21,182 nucleotides of DNA from the NCBI GenBank assembly GCA_002343325.1, contig DDSG01000141.1, positions 1-21,182 on the forward strand, written 5' to 3'. Positions 8,104-16,032 of the stretch are shown here, in pieces. A program made the translations under genes and the position numbers. The notes under the pieces are model-generated. The model searched no databases. It worked only from the letters and a program-made list of their open reading frames with translations, and was not told where the DNA came from. Every line of letters begins with the position of its first letter. The first letter of the stretch is position 1. The DNA is from Phycisphaerales bacterium UBA2396. GTDB taxonomy: Bacteria; Planctomycetota; Phycisphaerae; Phycisphaerales; UBA1924.

Positions 8104-8912
8104 AGATCCTCAGCATCAGCCGGGACAAGCTTCAGAACGAGTCGTACACGCAGTTCTTCGCCCGCAAGGGGCTTCGCGGTGTGCTGCTCCGCACCTTCGA
8201 GGACACGCGCTCGATCTGCACGAACATCGCGGCGGAGGGCTTCCCCGCGGTGGTGCTGGCCGATCGCTTTGACGCGGATCCGAAGGTCAATTTCGTCTGC
8301 TGCGACTCGTACGGCGACAGCCGCCGTGCCGTGGAACACCTGCTGTCTTTGGGGCACACGCGGATCGCGCTGGCGATTCACGCCATCGCGGACACCGACC
8401 ACGCCGACCGCCGCCGCGGGTATGAGGACGCGATGCGGGACGCCGGGCACACGCCGGATCCGTCTCTGGTCGTCGAGATCATCGCGAGCATGGAGGGTGG
8501 TGCCTCGCTGATTACGCGGCTGATGAGCCAGGCGATCCCGCCCTCGGCGGTGATGCTGACGGACCCGCTGGCGACCTTCGGCGCTCTTCGTCGCTGTCTT
8601 GAACTGGGCATCAAAGTGCCCCAGGACCTCTCGATTGTCGGCTTTGACGACAGCGACATGCGGCGGCACACCTACCCCGCGTGCACCGCGGTCTGCCAGG
8701 ACGCGGAAACGCTGGGGCTCGAGGCGGCCCGCTGGCTGACGCGCACCCTGGCGACGGGGGAAGCGTCCGTGCTGCGGTTGGTCCGCCAAACGACGTTTGA
8801 AGTGAATCAGACCACGGGCGTTCCGGCGAAAGACATGGTCCGGGTGCTCCCCGATGGCACGCGGCTGCCGCTTGTGGTCACCAAGCCGGCGGGACGACGA
8901 GGGTCGCGGTAG
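8004..8912 (+). CDS. LacI-family regulator, effector-binding domain (continuation after frameshift)
   Basis: About 302 residues of a periplasmic-binding-like (Peripla_BP_3) effector domain of a LacI-family transcription factor. Visible family features are a first-strand remnant VYPGEVV, AVEHLLSLGHTRIALAIH, RRRGYEDAMRDAG, PSAVMLTDPLATFGALRRCLELGIKVPQDLSIVGFDDSDMRR (given here in pieces), and a C-terminal tail ending in a short Arg-rich segment. The GTG at 8004 is not a credible natural start, because it lies inside the first strand of the domain and the DNA-binding part is encoded just upstream in another frame. With the frame restored the full protein would be about 362 residues, a normal LacI-family length. 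Its position at the head of a sugar-utilisation cluster suggests that the effector is a sugar or glucan fragment. Function in this strain is doubtful unless the frameshift is a sequencing artefact. Confidence 0.85.
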   Translation: MYPGEVVRPDYGSFDAAILSGILRGVNDHRFDLKILSISRDKLQNESYTQFFARKGLRGVLLRTFEDTRSICTNIAAEGFPAVVLADRFDADPKVNFVCCDSYGDSRRAVEHLLSLGHTRIALAIHAIADTDHADRRRGYEDAMRDAGHTPDPSLVVEIIASMEGGASLITRLMSQAIPPSAVMLTDPLATFGALRRCLELGIKVPQDLSIVGFDDSDMRRHTYPACTAVCQDAETLGLEAARWLTRTLATGEASVLRLVRQTTFEVNQTTGVPAKDMVRVLPDGTRLPLVVTKPAGRRGSR

Positions 8913-8998
8913 TTCCGGGGTGCGCGGCCCTCACCACCGCCGCGCCGAGGCCCGACGACTCGCGGGCGACAGACAGCGATTCAGATCGGAGAAGGAAC

Positions 8999-9895
8999 AT
9001 GCAGGCAAGCAGGCATCGCGGCGAGCATCGGATGGGAGCGGGGTTCACCCTGATCGAACTCCTTGTGGTGATCGCCATCATCGCCATGCTGATCGGCCTG
9101 CTGCTGCCCTCGCTGGGCAAGGCCCGAGAGGCCGGACAGGCGACCGCGTGTCTTTCGAATGTCCGCCAGCTCGGCACCGCAAGCCTGATGTACATGCAGG
9201 ACTTCAAGGAGCGACTGTGGGTCGCCCGAGTGGACGATCAGGGCCGCGAGATGATCGGGCTGGTGAACGGCGGATACTCGGCCTGGGCACGCCTTCCCGA
9301 TCCCAACGCTCCGGGCGGCGTCAAGCTGGGCCTCATGTACGACTACGTCAACGGCATGGACAAGGCGGGCGAGTGCCCGAAGAACAAACGCCGCAGCGCC
9401 AACGGGCAGCAGCGCAGCCAGACGAGCATCTCGACCGAGCTCGACTTTGATTTCACCTTCGCCTCCTTCATGACCGGCGCCAGGATCGGCCAGGAGATCA
9501 AGATGGCGCACCTGCGCGATTCAACGCCTTACGCGCTCAGCGCTCCGCCTTCGACCTTCCCGTTCAATCCGGCCCAGTTGGTCGAGATGAAGGGGGCCCC
9601 GGTCTTCGTCGAAGAGAACACCAAGTACTCCAACTCCGACCAGCCCGACGGCATGTGGGCCTCGAACGACCAGATCAGCGTCCGCCACGGCGGGCTCGGC
9701 AACCTCGCCTTTATCGACGGGAGCGCGGCTCCATTTAAGAACCCCGGCGACGGCAAGGAGAGTCTCCTGGCCGACGCGGACCTGACCGCCAATCACTTCT
9801 ACGCGCTCGGCAGGCGGGGCTGGATCCGCACCGAGCAAGGCAACGGCGGATTCGTCCGTCGTGCGGGATGGATCAACAACCCCAGTTCGCCCTGA
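8999..9895 (+). CDS. Prepilin-like protein with H-X9-DG C-terminal motif
   Basis: A 298-residue protein with a class III (type IV prepilin) signal: a short basic leader, Gly15, then F16-T-L-I-E20 and a hydrophobic helix, VVIAIIAMLIGLLLPSL. Cleavage is expected between Gly15 and Phe16, leaving the conserved Glu at mature position 5. Near the C-terminus H-GGLGNLAFI-DG fits exactly the H-X9-DG motif of the prepilin-processing-associated family that is expanded in Planctomycetota and relatives. Start ATG 8999 follows a strong GGAGAAGG (8988-8995). The protein should be membrane-anchored and either assembled into a pseudopilus or displayed on the surface. It sits 86 bases after the LacI-type gene and before the sugar-binding and uptake genes, so a role in handling extracellular polysaccharide is possible but unproven. 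Confidence 0.9.
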   Translation: MQASRHRGEHRMGAGFTLIELLVVIAIIAMLIGLLLPSLGKAREAGQATACLSNVRQLGTASLMYMQDFKERLWVARVDDQGREMIGLVNGGYSAWARLPDPNAPGGVKLGLMYDYVNGMDKAGECPKNKRRSANGQQRSQTSISTELDFDFTFASFMTGARIGQEIKMAHLRDSTPYALSAPPSTFPFNPAQLVEMKGAPVFVEENTKYSNSDQPDGMWASNDQISVRHGGLGNLAFIDGSAAPFKNPGDGKESLLADADLTANHFYALGRRGWIRTEQGNGGFVRRAGWINNPSSP

Positions 9896-9950
9896 GTGGG
9901 CTGGAATCGTCGAATGCCGCGAAGGACTCCGCGGCGATCGTGTCACACAA

Positions 9951-9976
9951 GGCCGGCCGCGAGGACGCGACCGGCC
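9951..9976 (+). terminator. Strong GC hairpin after the prepilin-like gene
   Basis: GGCCGGCCGCG (9951-9961), loop AGGA and CGCGACCGGCC (9966-9976) form an 11-bp stem with one C-A mismatch. It lies 55 bases after the stop codon. There is no U-tract, so it may act as a Rho-dependent or 3'-end-stabilising structure rather than a classical intrinsic terminator. Confidence 0.35.
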
Positions 9977-10011
9977 GGCCACAACCAGGTGACCCTCACG
10001 GGCACCGCGCC

Positions 10012-10028
10012 GGTGTACACCACCGGTG
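10012..10028 (+). promoter_or_regulatory. Palindromic site upstream of the dockerin/CBM-like gene
   Basis: GGTGTACACC (10012-10021) is a perfect 10-bp palindrome abutting CACCGGTG (10021-10028), a perfect 8-bp palindrome. Both lie 20-36 bases before ATG 10048, so they could bind a regulator or fold in the leader. No clear promoter hexamers were found nearby. Confidence 0.25.
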
Positions 10029-10047
10029 AACTTTGCGGGAGATTGAG

Positions 10048-11316
10048 ATGCGGAGTATCAAGTCTGTCGTTGGTGGCGCCTGCCTGTTCCTGCTCGCGGG
10101 GACCTCGCACGCTCAGAACGCCCTGGTGAACCCGGGCTTCGAAGGGATTTGCGGCCCGGCCGCGGGCTGGACCGCGTTCGGCAACGCGTCGAGCATCAAC
10201 TTCTACACCACCTCGGGCGTGCGCGCCATCAAGATCTTCGGGCCCTTCTGCTGCCCGATCGGCTACAGCGGCATCTACCAGGAAGCCGCGTGCGTCGAGG
10301 GGCAGTCCTACGACGCCTCTGTCAACGTCATCAGCCCCACGTGGGACTCGCTGTCCTGGGATGCCAACACCGGCTCGGGCACCCGCGCCTTCCTGACGGT
10401 CGGCTTCTACGCCGCCAACGGCGACTTTCTCGGCCAGGCCGAGTCCGCCCGCGTCGAGACGAACACTGATCCCGATGGTCCCGGCGGCCTTGAGCCCGAG
10501 CCCGTCAGCCTCACGATCTCCGGCGCTATCGCCCCCGCCGGTGCGGTGAGGGTGCGAGTGACCGCTGTTGTCGAACAGGGCAACTTCGTCGGCGGGTCCG
10601 CCTGGTTCGACGATGCCTCCCTCTCCTTCGACGGCGGGTCCAACATCCTCGCCAACTCCTCCTTCGAAGACCAGGTCGCTGGCTGCCTCGGCAGCCCCTT
10701 CGTGGGCTGGGTCAACTTCGGCAACGGCCAGGGCAACTTCGGCGAGAACGCCCGCAACGGCAACTACGCCGCCAAGCTCTTCGGCGGGTACAACGGCGAC
10801 CCCGCCTTCTCCGGCTGGTTCCAGGAAGTCCCCGCCACCGCGGGTTCGAGCTGGAAGGCCAGCGGCTGGGCCCGTTCCTCCGGCGGCGACTCGCTCCAGA
10901 GCGGGAACACCGTTGTGATCGGCATCGAGTTCTTCGATGAGGGCGGCAACAACCTTTCCGGGCTGCAGGCCCCGTCCTCCGCCGTCCCCACGCCCGGCGA
11001 CGACATCTACCGCTTCTATGAGTCGGGCGTCGCGGTGGCCCCCGAGGGCACCACCAAGGCCCGGGTGCTCATCCTCCAGCGTCAGCTCGGCTTCGCCGGC
11101 GGCGCGACCTGGTGGGACGACGTCGAGCTCGTCAGCGTCTGCCCCGCCGACTTCGACGGCGACGGCTTCGTCGACTTCTTCGACTTCGACGCCTTCGCCG
11201 GCTGCTTCGAGGGCGGCTCCTGCCCGCCCGGGAAGACCGCCGACTTCGACGGCGACGGCTTCATCGACTTCTTCGACTTCGATGCCTTCGTCGGCGTCTT
11301 CGAGACCGGCTGCTGA
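10048..11316 (+). CDS. Secreted two-module carbohydrate-binding-like protein with GC-type dockerin
   Basis: A 422-residue exported protein with no visible catalytic domain. The signal peptide is MRSIKSVVGGACLFLLAG, with a likely cleavage after SHA-Q. Two tandem beta-sandwich-like modules follow, each starting with an N-x-x-FE motif (ALVNPGFE, about residue 30; ILANSSFED, about 200) and ending with W-F/W-DD-x-x-L. The second module clearly resembles the region after the catalytic domain of the GH16 protein at 16029 (shared AKLFG, Q-x-x-PA and WKA-x-x-W positions). The C-terminus (365-422) is a pair of Asp-rich dockerin-like repeats (DFDGDGFVDFFDFDAF twice) ending in Gly-Cys, a Phycisphaerae-type anchoring domain. 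Start ATG 10048 follows GGGAG; the in-frame TTG at 10033 is less likely. Inferred role: extracellular glucan binding or scaffolding. Confidence 0.85.
   Translation: MRSIKSVVGGACLFLLAGTSHAQNALVNPGFEGICGPAAGWTAFGNASSINFYTTSGVRAIKIFGPFCCPIGYSGIYQEAACVEGQSYDASVNVISPTWDSLSWDANTGSGTRAFLTVGFYAANGDFLGQAESARVETNTDPDGPGGLEPEPVSLTISGAIAPAGAVRVRVTAVVEQGNFVGGSAWFDDASLSFDGGSNILANSSFEDQVAGCLGSPFVGWVNFGNGQGNFGENARNGNYAAKLFGGYNGDPAFSGWFQEVPATAGSSWKASGWARSSGGDSLQSGNTVVIGIEFFDEGGNNLSGLQAPSSAVPTPGDDIYRFYESGVAVAPEGTTKARVLILQRQLGFAGGATWWDDVELVSVCPADFDGDGFVDFFDFDAFAGCFEGGSCPPGKTADFDGDGFIDFFDFDAFVGVFETGC
11146..11290 (+). repeat. Direct repeat encoding the two dockerin-like segments
   Basis: A 52-base unit at 11146-11197 recurs at 11239-11290 with two substitutions (GTC to ATC and GAC to GAT). 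The unit-to-unit distance is 93 bases, or 31 codons. The unusually high nucleotide identity suggests recent duplication or gene conversion within the domain. Confidence 0.8.
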
Positions 11317-11321
11317 ACCCT

Positions 11322-11336
11322 GCGGGTCTGACCCGC
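11322..11336 (+). other. Short hairpin after the dockerin/CBM-like gene
   Basis: GCGGGT (11322-11327), loop CTG and ACCCGC (11331-11336) form a perfect 6-bp stem starting six bases after the stop codon. No U-tract follows. Confidence 0.3.
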
Positions 11337-11361
11337 TCGTCGGCACACAGTCACACCTCCT

Positions 11362-11419
11362 CCATCGGGGCTCGCGGGCAGACAACGCGTTGCCCGCGGG
11401 CCCCGATGGCCTTCTTTCC
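11362..11419 (+). terminator. 19-bp stem-loop between the CBM-like gene and the importer operon
   Basis: Positions 11362-11380 pair with 11391-11409 over 19 consecutive base pairs with a single G-U wobble (11372/11399) around a 10-base loop, GACAACGCGT. A pyrimidine-rich CTTCTTTCC (11411-11419) follows. It is the strongest hairpin I noticed in the window and lies 28 bases before the importer start codon. It may terminate the upstream transcript or lower read-through into the importer genes. Confidence 0.6.
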
Positions 11420-11437
11420 GCGACGCACGACCCGACC

Positions 11438-12850
11438 ATGTTCGCCACACGTGCAACACCGGACCGCGACGGCTCGCCCATCTCTTCGGGCGTGTGGATT
11501 CTCATCGTCCTCGCGCTGGTGTCCTCGGCCGCGCTCGCATTCTGGCCTTCGGGCCGGCGCGATTCGCGCACGATGTGGCTCTTCGCCAAGCCTCACCAGG
11601 ACACGTACACGCCGATCATCGACGAGTGGAATCGCCTTCGCGATCCCGATATCGAGACGATTCTGCTGGGCCGGGCCGCGCTCGATCGTCGGCTGTTGTC
11701 GAGCTTTCTCTCCGGCACTCCGGCCGCCGATCTCATCGAGGCCGAGCGTCAGAACGCCGCCAGGGCCTTCACGGGCTCGCTCGACGCGGTCGGCTTTGTC
11801 GACCTCACCGATCGCATCGACGCGGAGGGAATCCGGTCCCGCATCAACCCACCGAGCTTTGCGCCCTGGATGTCACGCGGGCGAATCTTCGGCCTGCCGC
11901 ACGACGTCCATCCGGTCATGCTGGGCTACCGGGCCGATGTGTTCGAGGCCGCTCGCATCGATGTTGACTCGATCCGCACCTGGGACGACTTCGAGCGTGT
12001 GCTCCGGCCTCTCATGGATACCAACGGCGACGGCGAGCCTGATCGATATCTGCTCAATCTCTGGGAGACCTCGACAGACCACATCGAGGTGCTGCTGCTT
12101 CAGGCGGGCGGCGGGTTCTTTGACGACGCCGGTCGCGTGATCATCGATTCGCCGATCAATGCTCGCGTCCTTGCCCGCATCGTCGCGTGGTGCCAGGGCC
12201 CGCGACGCATCGCCGCGGACGCTCCGAACTTCACGGCCTCGGGGAACCAGCTCAAGGCCGAAGGATTCGTGCTCTCAAGCTTCTTTCCCGACTGGATGTG
12301 CGACGTCTGGAAGCACGAACTGCCCCAACTCGCCGGGAAGATCAAGCTCATGCCCCTCCCCGCGTGGGACGAGGGCGAGCGCCGAACCAGCGTCTGGGGC
12401 GGGACGATGCTGGGCATCCCCCGCTCGGCCGTGAAGTCGCCCGAGGACTTCGAGGAGCTGTGGAGCTTCGCCAAGCACCTTTACCTTTCGAAGGACCTCG
12501 CGACCGACCTCTACCGCAGCAGCGGGATCGTGACGCCCGTCGTTGAGTTCTGGTCCGATCCGGTCTTCGACGAGCCCGACGCCTATTTCGCCAGCCAGCC
12601 CAAGGGACGGATGTACATCGGGCTCGCCCCGCAGGTGCCGGCCCGCACCAGCAGCCCCTACAACACCCTCGCCCTCTCCCGCGTGCAGGACGCGCTGGTC
12701 CAGCTCTCCGAAGAGACCCGCCGGACCCGCCAGTACGACGAGGCACGTTTGCGCGAGCGGGCCTCGCACTATCTCAAGCGGGCGCATGACATGGTCGCTG
12801 CCCAGATCGAACGCAACGTCTTTCTTTCCTCGGCGGGAGGGGTTCCATGA
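11438..12850 (+). CDS. Sugar ABC transporter substrate-binding protein (family 1), N-terminally anchored
   Basis: A 470-residue extracellular solute-binding protein of the CUT1 oligosaccharide type. A hydrophobic segment at about residues 18-38 (ILIVLALVSSAALAF) acts as a signal or membrane anchor. There is no lipobox Cys, so the protein is either cleaved after ALA or stays anchored. Family features include a first strand LFAKPHQDTYTPIIDEWN, the dissection GLPHDVHPVMLGYRADVFEAA, TWDDFERVLRPLMDTNGDG, and VWGGTMLGIPRSAVKSPEDF. The C-terminal region VPARTSSPYNTLALSRVQDAL is usual for oligosaccharide binders. It would capture oligosaccharides, here plausibly beta-glucan fragments, and deliver them to the two permeases that follow. 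The first permease overlaps it by ATGA. ATG 11438 has no good ribosome-binding site, so the start is somewhat uncertain. Confidence 0.88.
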   Translation: MFATRATPDRDGSPISSGVWILIVLALVSSAALAFWPSGRRDSRTMWLFAKPHQDTYTPIIDEWNRLRDPDIETILLGRAALDRRLLSSFLSGTPAADLIEAERQNAARAFTGSLDAVGFVDLTDRIDAEGIRSRINPPSFAPWMSRGRIFGLPHDVHPVMLGYRADVFEAARIDVDSIRTWDDFERVLRPLMDTNGDGEPDRYLLNLWETSTDHIEVLLLQAGGGFFDDAGRVIIDSPINARVLARIVAWCQGPRRIAADAPNFTASGNQLKAEGFVLSSFFPDWMCDVWKHELPQLAGKIKLMPLPAWDEGERRTSVWGGTMLGIPRSAVKSPEDFEELWSFAKHLYLSKDLATDLYRSSGIVTPVVEFWSDPVFDEPDAYFASQPKGRMYIGLAPQVPARTSSPYNTLALSRVQDALVQLSEETRRTRQYDEARLRERASHYLKRAHDMVAAQIERNVFLSSAGGVP

Positions 12851-13740
12851 TGGGCCCGGCCGCATCATCCAGGCTCGCGCCGTGGCTCTTTCTTTCGCCT
12901 TTCCTGGTGATCTTTGTCGTCTTTACGCTCTACCCCCTCGCGAGGTCGGTCGTGCTCGCGACGCATCAGACCTTCGGCCCCGAGCACGAGCAGTACGTCG
13001 GCGCCCGCAACTTCGCCGCGATGATCGCCGATCCGCTCTTCTGGACCGCCCTCCGAAACACCTTCGTCTTCGCGCTCGCCTCGGTCTTCATTCAGCTTCC
13101 GATCTCGCTCGGGCTTGCCCTTCTCATCGAACGCCGCGGCACGCCCGCCCGGCCTCTCTGGCGCATCCTGCTGTTCTCGCCCGCGCTCGTCGGTGTCGTC
13201 TTCGCCGCGATGATCTTCGGGATCATCCTCGAGAAGCGAACGGGGCTGCTCAATGTCATGCTCCACAACCTGACCGCGGGCGCGTGGAACCTCGATTTCG
13301 CCTGGACGCAGCAATACGTCATGAGCGCCCTGATCGTGGCGTCGCACTGGATGTTCGTCGGCTTCAACATGATCTACTTCGTCGCCGCCCTGCAGAACGT
13401 GCGGCGCGACCTCGCCGAGGCCGCCGTTATCGACGGTGCGGGGTCGATCGATCGCTTCCGCCATGTCACACTCCCCGCCATCAGGCCCGTCGCCGGCTTC
13501 GTCGTGCTCACCTCCATCATCGGCAGTTTCCAGCTCTTCGAACTGCCCTACCTCATGCTCAACCAGACCGCCGGCCCCGACAACCGCGGGCTGACGATCG
13601 TCATGTATCTCTACCAGGTCGGCTTCGAGGTCGGCGATCTCGGCTATGCCAGCGCCATCGGGTGGGGGCTCGCCGTCGTGCTGGTTGTGTGCACGGTCGT
13701 TCAGCGTCTCCTCGCCCGGCGAGAGGAGGCCGCCGTATGA
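12847..13740 (+). CDS. Sugar ABC transporter permease, MalF/UgpA type
   Basis: A 297-residue inner-membrane permease with about six hydrophobic segments (LFLSPFLVIFVVFTLYPLA first; VVLVVCTVVQRLLA last). The cytoplasmic EAA loop that contacts the ATPase is present at about residues 191-213: EAAVIDGAGSIDRFRHVTLP, with the conserved Gly and the terminal LP. It forms the translocation channel with the next gene for sugars delivered by the binding protein upstream. ATG 12847 overlaps the previous stop (ATGA) and follows GGGAGG at 12835-12840 with a six-base spacer; ATG 12850 is an equally placed alternative. Translation coupling is likely. Confidence 0.93.
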   Translation: MMGPAASSRLAPWLFLSPFLVIFVVFTLYPLARSVVLATHQTFGPEHEQYVGARNFAAMIADPLFWTALRNTFVFALASVFIQLPISLGLALLIERRGTPARPLWRILLFSPALVGVVFAAMIFGIILEKRTGLLNVMLHNLTAGAWNLDFAWTQQYVMSALIVASHWMFVGFNMIYFVAALQNVRRDLAEAAVIDGAGSIDRFRHVTLPAIRPVAGFVVLTSIIGSFQLFELPYLMLNQTAGPDNRGLTIVMYLYQVGFEVGDLGYASAIGWGLAVVLVVCTVVQRLLARREEAAV

Positions 13741-14579
13741 AACAACGATCATGGATCGCGGTGGGGCTCCTCTCACTCGCCGCCCTGCTCACACTTGCCC
13801 CGTTCGTCTGGCTCTTCTGCGCTTCGCTCAAGACCAACGAGCATTTCTTCGGCTCCACACTCCTCCCGCTTCGCGAACAGGGCCTGGGTATCGACTGGTC
13901 CAAGCTCTCCTTCGAGAACTACCGCCGACTTTTCCAGGAGCTCGATTTCGCCCGCGCCCTGGCCAACTCCGTCTTCCTTTCGTCCGTCACAGGGCTGCTC
14001 GCCACGTTCTGCTGCGCCGCCGGCGGGTACGCCCTCGCCCGATTCCATTTCCGCGGGCGGGGCCTCGTCACCGCGTGCGTGCTGGGCGCCATGCTTGTCC
14101 CGGCTCCGCTCCTGCTCGCGCCCGGGTATCAGCTCCTGCACTCCATCGGGCTGCTCGATTCCCTCGCCGGGCTCGTGATCCCCGCCATCGCGCCGGCTTT
14201 CGGCATCTTCCTCTTCAGGCAGGCCTCGCTCTCCTCAGTTCCCGTCGAGCTCCTCGAAGCCGCCCGTATCGACGGCTGCTCCGAGTTCCGCACCTTCACC
14301 ATCGTCGCTCTCCCCCTCATCCGCCCGATGATCGGCACCTTCCTCATGATGACCTTCCTGGGCGTCTGGAACAACTTCATCACCCCCCAGGTCGTCCTTC
14401 AATCTCCAGAACGCTTCCCTCTCTCCGTCGCCGTCGCCCAGTTCCGCGGCGTCTACTACCAGGACTACGGCCTGCAGATGGCGGGCACCGTGATCGGCGT
14501 CATCCCCGTCCTTATCCTCTTCCTCGCGCTCCAACGCGAGTTTGTTTCAGGTTTGACCTCCGGCGCGCTCAAGGGTTGA
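13737..14579 (+). CDS. Sugar ABC transporter permease, MalG type
   Basis: A 280-residue inner-membrane permease, the partner of the preceding one. The first hydrophobic helix is IAVGLLSLAALLTLAPFVWL, and the family-typical FENYRRLF and NSVFLSS follow. The EAA loop starts at about residue 174 (EAARIDGCSEFRTFTIVALP). Start ATG 13737 overlaps the preceding stop as ATGA and has a near-ideal AGGAGG at 13724-13729; the much longer open frame running upstream is a shadow. No ATP-binding subunit gene follows, so the importer probably uses a shared MsmK/MalK-like ATPase encoded elsewhere. The GH1 gene starts 28 bases later, so the uptake and hydrolysis genes are probably co-transcribed. Confidence 0.93.
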   Translation: MKQRSWIAVGLLSLAALLTLAPFVWLFCASLKTNEHFFGSTLLPLREQGLGIDWSKLSFENYRRLFQELDFARALANSVFLSSVTGLLATFCCAAGGYALARFHFRGRGLVTACVLGAMLVPAPLLLAPGYQLLHSIGLLDSLAGLVIPAIAPAFGIFLFRQASLSSVPVELLEAARIDGCSEFRTFTIVALPLIRPMIGTFLMMTFLGVWNNFITPQVVLQSPERFPLSVAVAQFRGVYYQDYGLQMAGTVIGVIPVLILFLALQREFVSGLTSGALKG

Positions 14580-14607
14580 TCGCGCCATCGCTCAAGGAAG
14601 TGCACGT

Positions 14608-16032
14608 ATGTTCAAGAACGACTTTGTCTGGGGTGCCGGCTCATCCTCCTACCAGGTCGAAGGCGCATGGGACGCCGACGGCAAAGGACCCTCCATCTGG
14701 GACACCTTCTGCCGAAAGGACGGCGCCATCGTCCGCGCCCAGCGGGGCGACATCGCCTGCGACCACTACAACCGCTACGCCCAGGACGTCGCCATCATGG
14801 CCGAGATCGGCCTGAAGGCCTACCGCTTCAGCATCGCCTGGCCACGCGTCCTCCCCGAAGGCACCGGCCGCGTCAACAAGCCCGGCCTCGACTTCTACGA
14901 CAGACTCACCGACGCACTCCTCGATCGCGGCATCAATCCCTGGGTCACCCTCTTCCACTGGGATTATCCCCTTGCCCTTCAACACCGCGGCGGGTGGCTC
15001 AACCCCGACAGCGTCCGCTGGTTCGCCGACTACTCCGCCGTCGTCGTTGATCGTCTTTCCGACCGCGTCCGCCACTGGATCACCATCAACGAGCCCCAGA
15101 TCTTCATCGGCCTTGGACACTTCCTGGGCACCCACGCCCCGGGGCTCACCCTCCAGACCCGCGATTGGCTCCTCGCCGGGCACCACGCCCTGATGGCCCA
15201 CGGCGCCGCTGTCCAGGTCATCCGTGCCCGCGCCAAGACGCCCCCCGTCGTCGGCTGGGCCCCGTGCGGCCGCGCCGACTACCCCGCCAGCACCGACGTT
15301 GCCGATATCGAGGCCGCTCGTCGACGCATGTTCGCCGTCCATACCAAGGACGCCTGGAACAACTCCTGGTGGGCCGACCCCGTCTGCCTCGGGCACTACC
15401 CGGAAGACGGCCTGCGACTCTTCGCCCACGACGCCCCCAACTTCACGCAGGCCGACATGGACCTCATCCGCCAGCCCATCGACTTCTACGGCGTGAACAT
15501 CTACTCCGGTGTCCCATGGAAAGCCTCCGCCGCCGGACCCGTCGAAGTCCCCCTCCAGGACGGCTCGCCCCAGACCGGTCTCCGCTGGACCATCATGCCC
15601 GACTGTCTCTACTGGGGGCCCAAGTTCATCCACGACCGCTACAAGCTCCCCGTCGTCATCACCGAGAACGGCATGGCCAACAACGACTGGGTCGACCTCG
15701 ATGGATGCGTCCAAGACCCACAGCGCATCGACTACACCCGCCGCCATCTGATCGCCCTCGCCAACGCCGCCCGCGACGGCACCGATATCCGCGGGTACTT
15801 CCACTGGTCCATCATGGACAACTTTGAGTGGGCCGAAGGTGCTCAGCCGAGGTTCGGGCTCGTTCACATCGACTACCAGACGCAGAAGCGCACGCCCAAG
15901 TCCTCCGCCTACTGGTACAGCGAGGTCATCCGCACCAACGGCCGCAACCTCCCGCCGGCCGATCGCGCCGCGATCCCCAGCCGCGCCGTCATCGTCGAAC
16001 CCCGCGCACGCATCGCCGGAGCCGACGCATGA
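14608..16032 (+). CDS. GH1 family beta-glucosidase, cytoplasmic
   Basis: A 474-residue glycoside hydrolase family 1 enzyme, full length for the family. It begins FVWGAGSSSYQVEGAWDADG, with the sugar-subsite Gln/His regions and YRFSIAWPRVLPEG-like sequence following. The acid/base Glu162 is in T-I-N-E-P and the nucleophile Glu353 in I-T-E-N-G. The C-terminal W-S-x-M-D-N-F-E-W-AEG pattern of the glycone-binding site is present. There is no signal peptide, so it should cleave imported beta-linked gluco-oligosaccharides to glucose in the cytoplasm. Start ATG 14608 follows AAGGAAG with a seven-base spacer. The TGA overlaps the ATG of the first GH16 gene, which links the intracellular step to the secreted depolymerase. 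Confidence 0.95.
   Translation: MFKNDFVWGAGSSSYQVEGAWDADGKGPSIWDTFCRKDGAIVRAQRGDIACDHYNRYAQDVAIMAEIGLKAYRFSIAWPRVLPEGTGRVNKPGLDFYDRLTDALLDRGINPWVTLFHWDYPLALQHRGGWLNPDSVRWFADYSAVVVDRLSDRVRHWITINEPQIFIGLGHFLGTHAPGLTLQTRDWLLAGHHALMAHGAAVQVIRARAKTPPVVGWAPCGRADYPASTDVADIEAARRRMFAVHTKDAWNNSWWADPVCLGHYPEDGLRLFAHDAPNFTQADMDLIRQPIDFYGVNIYSGVPWKASAAGPVEVPLQDGSPQTGLRWTIMPDCLYWGPKFIHDRYKLPVVITENGMANNDWVDLDGCVQDPQRIDYTRRHLIALANAARDGTDIRGYFHWSIMDNFEWAEGAQPRFGLVHIDYQTQKRTPKSSAYWYSEVIRTNGRNLPPADRAAIPSRAVIVEPRARIAGADA

Noticed and set aside
6262..8789. Two long minus-strand open frames (6262-7905 and 7275-8789)
   Set aside because: They run antisense across the S41 catalytic domain and the LacI-type gene, with no recognisable domain; GC-rich DNA lacks stop codons.
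9943..11589. 548-codon minus-strand frame over the CBM-like gene
   Set aside because: The Val/Glu/Ala/Gly-rich low-complexity translation mirrors the dockerin and CBM-like coding sequence on the + strand.
14641..15867. 408-codon minus-strand frame inside the GH1 gene
   Set aside because: It is antisense to a complete GH1 enzyme with both catalytic Glu residues and has no start or domain support.
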